Assembly (NCBI GenBank): GCA_966211815.1
Contig: CBIHOD010000010.1
Span: 1-64,000 of the forward strand
Reading direction: 5' to 3'
From: JANPCX01 sp966211815
GTDB lineage: Bacteria > Pseudomonadota > Gammaproteobacteria > Burkholderiales > Burkholderiaceae_C
DNA: 64,000 nt
Both the position numbers and the translations under genes were made by a program. Below the pieces are notes generated by a model. That model ran no database searches. It had not been told where the DNA came from and was given only the letters and a program-made list of their open reading frames with translations. Below are positions 58,323 through 64,000 of the stretch, one piece after another (within the stretch, counting starts at the first letter, position 1; every line of letters begins with the position of its first letter).

Positions 58323-58403
58323 CAGCATGACAAAGACGATATTTATTGCAATTCGCCGCGTGTAAGAGTATCATTTCTATCAATTGAAGCAGAAAGGGTT
58401 CTC

Positions 58404-59975
58404 ATGAAAACCACGCACTTGAATTTCCTGGCCCGGTTAGGCATCGCCAAGCGGCTCTACATCGTGTCGGCTGTCCTGATCAGCTGTTTGAGCGGCCTGG
58501 CCGCCGTGGCGTGGGTACAACTGACAGAAGTGGACGCGTTGTCCGCCCGCGTCAGCCAGGCGCGAGTTCCCCAGGTGATCCGCATTTCGGAGGCTGAGCT
58601 GAACATCACCCGGGCATCGTTGCAAATGCGCCATGCCATGCTGGTGCAATCGCCGGCGGACTTGGCGGCCACACTGAGCGACATCCAGGCCAAGCGCGGG
58701 CATTTCGAACAGAACTTAGCGGATTTCGAAAAGGCTTTGTTCACTCAGACAGGGCGCCAGGCCTTCGCCAAGATGGTGCCGCTGAGCGCCGATTTTTGGG
58801 CGGTGGCCGCGGCCAACATCGAATTGATCAAGGCCGGCCAAAAAGACGAGGCCTTCGCGATGCTGGTGGCCAAGACCATTCCTTCCCGCAACCGGCTGCT
58901 TGCCGCGCTGGACACGGAAAAGAACCGCCAGAACCAGGCTTTGCTCGAGGAGCTGGTTGTCGTGCAAGACAGGGTGGGCCGGACCAAGAAGGAAATCACC
59001 GCATTGGTTGCCGCCATCGCCGTGGGCTTGACGCTGTTCTCATGGGCGATCGCCCGTGGGCTGCGCCGGCGTGTGGAAGCCTCCCGTGCCGTGGCCGAGC
59101 GCGTGCAGGCCGGCGACTTCACCATGCCCGTGGCCGACGAGGCCCGCGACGAGTTCAGTCCGCTGCTGAAGACGCTGCAGGCGATGCAGGAATCGTTGAC
59201 CAGCGTGGTCGCCAATGTTCGCCGCAACGCCGACTCGGTGGCGCTGGCCAGTTCGGAGATCGCCCAGGGCAACCAGGACCTGTCCAGCCGCACCGAAGAG
59301 CAGGCCAGCGCGCTGCAGCAGACGGCCGCATCGATGGAACAACTGAGCGCCACGGTCAAGCAGAACGCCGACAACGCCCGCCAGGCCAACGGGCTGGCCA
59401 AGGACGCCAGCGCGGTGGCCGGACAGGGGGGCGCCGTCGTGGCCCAGGTGGTCGAGACGATGCGCGACATCAGCAATTCGTCGAAGAAGATCGCCGACAT
59501 CATCGGCGTGATCGACGGCATCGCCTTCCAGACCAACATCCTGGCGCTCAACGCCGCGGTGGAAGCCGCCCGCGCCGGCGAGCAGGGCCGCGGCTTCGCC
59601 GTCGTCGCCGGCGAGGTGCGCAGCCTGGCCGGCCGCAGCGCCGAGGCGGCGCGCCAGATCAAGCAACTGATCGGCGCCAGCGTCGAGCGCGTGGAGCAAG
59701 GCGGCGCGCTGGTGGACGAGGCCGGCCGCACGATGGCCGACGTCGTCGCTTCGATCGGCCGCGTCACCGACATCATGGGCGAGATCAGCGCCGCCAGCGA
59801 AGAGCAAAGCGCCGGCGTCTCGCAGGTCGGCGACGCCATCAGCCAGATGGACCAGGTGACCCAGCAGAACGCCGCGCTGGTCGAGCAGGGCGCGGCCGCC
59901 GCAGAAAGTTTGAAGGAACAGGCGCGCTCGCTGGTGGATACCGTGGGCGTGTTCAAGATCGACGCCGCGGCTTGA
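58404..59975 (+). CDS. Methyl-accepting chemotaxis protein, first of a tandem pair
   Basis: A 523-residue chemoreceptor: a membrane segment at about 13-33, a four-helix-bundle sensory region (residues 35-190), a second membrane segment (ALVAAIAVGLTLFSWAIA), HAMP, and a signalling domain with tip GIAFQTNILALNAAVEAARA. No CheR-binding tail. The ATG at 58404 has GAAAGGG upstream. It is followed by a second receptor gene after 17 bases, so the two are co-transcribed. Confidence 0.93.
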   Translation: MKTTHLNFLARLGIAKRLYIVSAVLISCLSGLAAVAWVQLTEVDALSARVSQARVPQVIRISEAELNITRASLQMRHAMLVQSPADLAATLSDIQAKRGHFEQNLADFEKALFTQTGRQAFAKMVPLSADFWAVAAANIELIKAGQKDEAFAMLVAKTIPSRNRLLAALDTEKNRQNQALLEELVVVQDRVGRTKKEITALVAAIAVGLTLFSWAIARGLRRRVEASRAVAERVQAGDFTMPVADEARDEFSPLLKTLQAMQESLTSVVANVRRNADSVALASSEIAQGNQDLSSRTEEQASALQQTAASMEQLSATVKQNADNARQANGLAKDASAVAGQGGAVVAQVVETMRDISNSSKKIADIIGVIDGIAFQTNILALNAAVEAARAGEQGRGFAVVAGEVRSLAGRSAEAARQIKQLIGASVERVEQGGALVDEAGRTMADVVASIGRVTDIMGEISAASEEQSAGVSQVGDAISQMDQVTQQNAALVEQGAAAAESLKEQARSLVDTVGVFKIDAAA

Positions 59976-59992
59976 AACGAAAGGAAATGACC

Positions 59993-61684
59993 ATGGGGAA
60001 GTCCCTGAAGCAAATCCTCGGCTTGCTGATCGCCTGCGGTGTCGCCGCCACGGGTTTCGCCAGCGCGATCTCGCTGTGGAACGGCCACCGCACCGGCCAG
60101 GCCAACCAGCAAGCCCTCGCCGCCAAGGACCTGACGGCCGACATCCTGCCGCCCCCGCTGTACCTCATCGAATTGCGGCTGGTGCTTTCGCAGGCGATGG
60201 AAGGCTCATTGCCTTTGGCCGACGCGCAGACGGCGGCGGCGCGCCTGGAGCAGGACTACGGCGAGCGCATCGCCTACTGGAAAGCGCACCCGCTGAACGG
60301 CCTTGATGCCCGGTTGCTGGGCAAGCAGCACGAGGCCGGCCAGCGCTTCTTCGCCGCCGCCCGCGAGGTGCTGCGCGCGTCGGCTTCGGGCGACGCCGCC
60401 AGCGCCGCCGGCGCGCTGAAAGCCGCCGACGCGGCCTACCGCGAGCACCGGGAAGGCGTGGACGAGACGGTGAAGGCCGCGTCAGCCTTCGCCGCCGACG
60501 CCCTGGACCACGCGGACGCCGCGGCGCGGCGGTCCGCGTGGCTGCAGGGACTGGTCTTCGTCGGTGCGGCGCTGTTGCTCGCGGCCCTGGGCGGCTGGGC
60601 GCGCCGTACCGTGTGGGCGTCCACCGGCGGCGAGCCCGCCGAGGCCGCGGCGATCGCCAACGCGGTGGCTTCGGGCGACCTGACGGTGAGAGTGCCGGTG
60701 GCCGAAGGCGACTCGGCCAGCGTGATGGCGGCGATGGCGCGCATGTGCGCCAGCCTGGTCGACATGGTCCGGGCCGTGCAGGGCACGTCGCACAACGTGG
60801 CCACCGGCGCGAGCCAGATCGCCGCGGCCAACAACGACCTGTCTCAGCGCACCGAAGAGCAGGCCAGCAGCCTGGAAGAAACCGCCGCGTCGATGGAGGA
60901 GCTGAGCGCCACCGTGCGCAACAGCGCCGACTCGGCGCGCCAGGCGGCGCAGCTGGCGGCGGCCGCCAGCGCAGTGGCCTCGCGTGGCGGCGAGGTGGTG
61001 GGCCAGGTCGTCTCTACGATGCAGGGCATCTCGGCCAGCACGCAGCGCATCGGCGAAATCATCGGCACCATCGACGGCATCGCCTTCCAGACCAACATCC
61101 TGGCGCTGAACGCCGCGGTCGAAGCTGCGCGAGCCGGCGAACAGGGCCGCGGCTTCGCCGTTGTGGCAGGCGAAGTGCGCGTGCTGGCGCAGCGCAGCGC
61201 GCAGGCCGCCAAGGAAATCAAGGCCCTGATCGGCGATTCGGTGGAGAAGGTCGGGTCGGGGGCCCGCCTGGTCGAGCAGGCCGGCGGCACGATGACCGAA
61301 ATCGTCGACAGCGTGCGGCAGGTCAGTGGCCTGATCGGCGACATCAGCACCGCCGCCGACGAGCAGACAGCCGGCATCGGGCAGGTCAGCCAGGCCATCA
61401 CCCAGCTCGACCAGTTCACCCAGCAGAACGCCGCCATGGTGGAAGAGTCCGCGGCGGCGGCGGGCAGCCTGCAGCAGCAGTCGCACACCCTGGTGGAGGT
61501 GGTCAGCCGCTTCCGCATCCACGCCGCCGACGCGGCCTCGGCGACAGCGCCCGCGAAGCCCGCGGTGGCGGCGGCCCACCGGGCCGTGCCGGGCAAGTCC
61601 GCCGCGAAACCGCCGGCCTCCCCCACCGTGCTTATTCGCGCCGAAGCGGCGCTCCTCGACGATAAGGAATGGGAGTCATTCTGA
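59993..61684 (+). CDS. Methyl-accepting chemotaxis protein, second of a tandem pair
   Basis: A 563-residue chemoreceptor with the same layout: a membrane segment near the N terminus (ILGLLIACGVAATGFASAI), a second at about residues 180-200, HAMP and the conserved tip GIAFQTNILALNAAVEAARA. The C terminus ends DDKEWESF; EWESF resembles the NWETF pentapeptide that tethers CheR and CheB. I choose the ATG at 59993, seven bases after AAGGA; an ATG at 59987 is too close to it. Confidence 0.92.
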   Translation: MGKSLKQILGLLIACGVAATGFASAISLWNGHRTGQANQQALAAKDLTADILPPPLYLIELRLVLSQAMEGSLPLADAQTAAARLEQDYGERIAYWKAHPLNGLDARLLGKQHEAGQRFFAAAREVLRASASGDAASAAGALKAADAAYREHREGVDETVKAASAFAADALDHADAAARRSAWLQGLVFVGAALLLAALGGWARRTVWASTGGEPAEAAAIANAVASGDLTVRVPVAEGDSASVMAAMARMCASLVDMVRAVQGTSHNVATGASQIAAANNDLSQRTEEQASSLEETAASMEELSATVRNSADSARQAAQLAAAASAVASRGGEVVGQVVSTMQGISASTQRIGEIIGTIDGIAFQTNILALNAAVEAARAGEQGRGFAVVAGEVRVLAQRSAQAAKEIKALIGDSVEKVGSGARLVEQAGGTMTEIVDSVRQVSGLIGDISTAADEQTAGIGQVSQAITQLDQFTQQNAAMVEESAAAAGSLQQQSHTLVEVVSRFRIHAADAASATAPAKPAVAAAHRAVPGKSAAKPPASPTVLIRAEAALLDDKEWESF

Positions 61685-61719
61685 GTCCGGTCACGCGGCA
61701 CCGGGAGCGGCTGCATGAC

Positions 61720-61767
61720 TTGACAAAATAGTCATTGCATGTAAAGTTGGCAAACATTGTCCAACTT
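61720..61767 (+). promoter_or_regulatory. Promoter and operator of the TetR gene
   Basis: TTGACA at 61720-61725 and TAAAGT at 61742-61747 (16-base spacing) form a sigma-70-type promoter. AAGTTGG-N10-CCAACTT (61744-61767) is a perfect 7-bp inverted repeat overlapping the -10 box, as expected for an autoregulating TetR protein whose gene starts at 61781. Confidence 0.65.
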
Positions 61768-61780
61768 ACATCCGCAAGGC

Positions 61781-62413
61781 ATGAACCCACCCGACCCTGC
61801 GGCCGGCCGCCGCGAAGCCATCGTCCAGGCGGCCTCCGGCGTCTTCCTGCGCTACGGCTACAAGAAGACCGCGATGGACGACATCGCCCGCGCCGCCGGC
61901 ATCTCGCGGCAGGGCCTGTACCTGCACTTCCCCAACAAGGAAGTGCTGTTCAAGGAAGGCATCCTGCGCATGGCCAGCCGCGGCCGGGCCGCGGTGCGCG
62001 ATGCGCTGGCGCGCGACGACTTGCCGGTCGAGGACCGCATCCTCGCCGCCTTCGTCGCCCTCAAGTCGCAGGAGGACGGCAGCGACATGCCGCTGGAGCA
62101 CGTCGCCGAGCTGATGGCCACCGCGGTCCAGCTGGTCGGCCCCGTCATCGCCGAGCTCGACCAGGCGCTCGTCGACGAGTTGGCGGGCACCCTGCAGGCC
62201 AGCGGCGTCGCCGCGCTCTGGAAAGACGACGGCTTCACCGCCCGGCAGCTGGCCGAACACCTGCAGGCCGCCTCGCACGGCATCAAGCACCAGTCCAGGA
62301 CCATCGCCGACTACAAGGACCGCATGCGCGCCGCGGTCTGCCTGGTCTGCCGGACGGGCCTGGGCAGGAAACCCCCCGGGGGCGCTTCGCGGCGCAAGGC
62401 GGACCGCCCATGA
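61781..62413 (+). CDS. TetR family transcriptional regulator
   Basis: A 210-residue repressor-type protein. The N-terminal DNA-binding domain reads FLRYGYKKTAMDDIARAAGI followed by SRQGLYLHFPNKEVLF; the rest is a ligand-binding helical domain. A clear palindromic operator overlaps its own promoter. Its stop overlaps the start of the metallo-beta-lactamase-fold gene (ATGA), which is probably its regulated target. Confidence 0.9.
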   Translation: MNPPDPAAGRREAIVQAASGVFLRYGYKKTAMDDIARAAGISRQGLYLHFPNKEVLFKEGILRMASRGRAAVRDALARDDLPVEDRILAAFVALKSQEDGSDMPLEHVAELMATAVQLVGPVIAELDQALVDELAGTLQASGVAALWKDDGFTARQLAEHLQAASHGIKHQSRTIADYKDRMRAAVCLVCRTGLGRKPPGGASRRKADRP

Positions 62414-63528
62414 GCAACCTCGACCGCCTGCTTTCCCGCGTTCCCCGAGCTTTCCTCGCCACAGGAGTGACCTTCACCATGGCCTGCCTCTTTTTGACCG
62501 CCTGCGCCGGCAAGACCGCCGCCGCGACCGAGCAACCGTCCTCGCCGCCCCGGTACGACGGCAAATTCCAGAACACCATCCCGCGCCAGGCCATGGGCCT
62601 GAAAAAGACGCTGGCCATCATGTGGCGCGCCTTCACTGCCAAGCCCGACACCACCGTGCCGCGCGTGCCGATCCCGGTGCGGCCCCTCACGGCGGCGATG
62701 CTGGCCGACGCGCCCGACGCCAGCCTCTTCCGGCTCGGTCACTCCACGCTGCTGCTCAAGCTCGGCGGTGGGTTCTGGCTGACCGACCCGGTGTTCTCCG
62801 AACGGGCCTCGCCGGTGCAATGGGCGGGCCCCAAGCGTTTCCACGCGCCGCCGATCGGCATCGACGAGCTGCCGCCGATCAAGGGCGTGATCCTCTCGCA
62901 CGACCATTACGACCACCTCGACCACGCCGCCATCCTGCGGCTGGCGCCCAAGGTGGCGGTCTTCATCGCGCCGCTGGGCGTGGGCGACCGGCTCATCGGA
63001 TGGGGCGTCGACCCGGCCAAGGTCCGCCAGCTCGGCTGGTGGCAGGAGGCCGAATTGAACGGCGTGCGCCTGGCGGCCGTGCCGGCCCGCCATTTCTCGG
63101 GCCGCAGCTTGATGGACGGGGACACCACGCTGTGGGCGTCCTGGGTGATCCAGGCCGAGGGCCTGCGCCTGTTTTTCAGCGGCGACACCGGCTACCACGC
63201 CGACTTCAAGGCCATCGGCGAGCGCTACGGGCCCTTCGACCTGACGATGATCGAGACCGGCGCCTACGACGCCCAATGGCCGGAAGTGCACATGCAGCCG
63301 GAGCAGACGCTGCAGGCCCACCTCGACCTGAAAGGCAGTTGGCTGATGCCGGTGCACAACGGCACTTTCGACCTGGCGATGCACGCCTGGCACGAACCTT
63401 TCGACCGCATCCTGGCGCTGGCCGGCAAGCACGGCGTGCAGCTGGCCACGCCCGAGATGGGCGAGCGGCTGTCGCTCAGGGCGCCGCATGAAGGCCGGCG
63501 CTGGTGGATGGCCGGCGGCGCGCAATGA
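62410..63528 (+). CDS. Metallo-beta-lactamase-fold lipoprotein (NAPE-PLD/UlaG-like)
   Basis: A 372-residue protein with a lipobox-type signal (TMACLFLTACAG) and the metal-binding signature LSHDHYDHLDH, followed by VPARHFSGR, FFSGDTGYH and the late PVHNGTFDLAMHAW. This pattern is that of NAPE-hydrolysing phospholipase D-like hydrolases, so the substrate may be a lipid. Co-translated with the TetR gene. Confidence 0.87.
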   Translation: MSNLDRLLSRVPRAFLATGVTFTMACLFLTACAGKTAAATEQPSSPPRYDGKFQNTIPRQAMGLKKTLAIMWRAFTAKPDTTVPRVPIPVRPLTAAMLADAPDASLFRLGHSTLLLKLGGGFWLTDPVFSERASPVQWAGPKRFHAPPIGIDELPPIKGVILSHDHYDHLDHAAILRLAPKVAVFIAPLGVGDRLIGWGVDPAKVRQLGWWQEAELNGVRLAAVPARHFSGRSLMDGDTTLWASWVIQAEGLRLFFSGDTGYHADFKAIGERYGPFDLTMIETGAYDAQWPEVHMQPEQTLQAHLDLKGSWLMPVHNGTFDLAMHAWHEPFDRILALAGKHGVQLATPEMGERLSLRAPHEGRRWWMAGGAQ

Positions 63529-63553
63529 ACGCCGCCCACTGAAAAGCACGGGC

Positions 63554-63587
63554 GAAAAAAAATGGACCGGCCTTCCAGCCGGTCCAT
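63554..63587 (-). terminator. Rho-independent terminator of the EF-G gene
   Basis: On the minus strand, ATGGACCGGC-TGGAAG-GCCGGTCCAT forms a 10-bp stem followed by eight T residues. It lies 43 bases after the EF-G stop. On the plus strand the same stem follows the lipoprotein gene, without a T tract. Confidence 0.85.
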
Positions 63588-63629
63588 CCCTTCATTAGCT
63601 AGCGAAAAACCCTCGTGGGGTTTGGCGAT

Positions 63630-64000
63630 TCAGCGGCGCGCGAGGACTTCGTCGACCGTCGACGCCGGCGCCACCGCGTAGTGGTCGAACTGCATCGAGA
63701 ACGACGCGCGCCCGGAGGTCAGCGCGCGCAGCTGGCCGATGTAGCCGAACATCGACTTCAGCGGCACCAGGGCCTGCAGCACCGCGGACGCGCCGCGGCT
63801 GTCCTGCCCGCGCACCAGCCCGCGCCTGCGGTGGATGTCGCCGATGCAATCGCCCAGGTGGTCCACCGGGGTGGTCACTTCGACGGCCATCACCGGCTCC
63901 AGCAACTGCGGGCCGGCCTGGGCGGCCGCTTCGCGGAAAGCGGCGGCCGCGGCCAGCTCGAAGGCCAGGTTCGAGGAGTCGCGCTCGTGGAAGCCGCCGT
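63630..64000 (-). CDS. fusA: Elongation factor G, C-terminal part (runs off the window)
   Basis: The last 123 residues of an EF-G: LLEPVMAVEVTTPVDHLGDC, then RRRG, VPLKSMFGYIGQLRALTSGR and ASFSMQFDHYAV, which are domains IV/V of translocase. The ending ASTVDEVLARR and the private terminator (no tuf gene downstream) suggest a second, non-str-operon paralogue. The N-terminal GTPase part lies beyond base 64000. Confidence 0.9.
   Translation of the reverse strand, partial: GGFHERDSSNLAFELAAAAAFREAAAQAGPQLLEPVMAVEVTTPVDHLGDCIGDIHRRRGLVRGQDSRGASAVLQALVPLKSMFGYIGQLRALTSGRASFSMQFDHYAVAPASTVDEVLARR

Overview
This is a GC-rich chromosomal window, most likely from a member of the Burkholderiales close to the Comamonadaceae. 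The order mnmG (gidA), rsmG (gidB), a LysE-type exporter, then parA is typical of that group and usually lies near the replication origin. Three 16-bp parS-like sites inside mnmG and rsmG agree with this. parB does not follow parA, so the usual parA-parB pair appears to be split by accessory DNA.

Layout. 0.2-4.5 kb: chromosome maintenance genes. 4.5-6.5 kb: a B12-binding radical SAM enzyme of unknown role. 6.7-18.6 kb: a compact aryl-polyene or xanthomonadin-like pigment cluster. Its plus-strand arm has a chorismatase, an OmpV-like protein, an acyltransferase, a glycosyltransferase, a PAP2 phosphatase, an acyl carrier protein and a ketosynthase. Its minus-strand arm has a polysaccharide deacetylase, a methyltransferase, a ketosynthase, a chain-length-factor-like partner, a dehydratase, a ketoreductase and a secreted protein with a duplicated domain. 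18.7-23.3 kb: a hemerythrin, a lipid kinase, a phosphoesterase and a large Tat lipoprotein.

23.5-36.8 kb is the most interesting part: an RNA-repair and RNA-quality-control island. RtcR, a sigma-54 activator, is divergent from a long block holding tRNA-like leader RNAs, a slipin, a small protein, a beta-propeller protein, the Ro60 homologue Rsr, five tandem Y-RNA-like genes, the RNA ligase RtcB, a zinc-ribbon protein, an RlaP-type nucleotidyltransferase, an unknown protein and the RNA cyclase RtcA. I see two sigma-54 promoters, each about 100-135 bp downstream of the same 12-mer, which is a candidate RtcR binding site. The Y RNAs share a Ro-binding stem with base-pair covariation. One carries a nearly complete, circularly permuted tRNA with a Lys(CUU)-like anticodon loop. 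The rtcA frame is interrupted by an in-frame TAG at a normally conserved position.

36.9-41.3 kb: a microcin or bacteriocin export locus (peptidase-containing ABC transporter, double-glycine precursor, small membrane protein, HlyD-type adaptor) with an AT-rich core that suggests horizontal transfer. 41.6-46.9 kb: a DUF4139 protein, two small proteins, a chemoreceptor and an ion channel. A MITE-like 169-bp element at 44.2 kb has a second copy at 23.6 kb, at the 3' end of rtcR. 47-49.9 kb: KaiC-like ATPase plus histidine kinase. 49.9-54.5 kb: TonB receptor, zinc-protease-like protein, RelA/SpoT-domain protein and a small hypothetical protein. 54.5-61.7 kb: a signalling block of hybrid-type regulators and two tandem chemoreceptors. 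61.7-63.5 kb: a TetR regulator with a visible operator and a metallo-beta-lactamase-fold lipoprotein. The window ends inside an EF-G gene on the minus strand.
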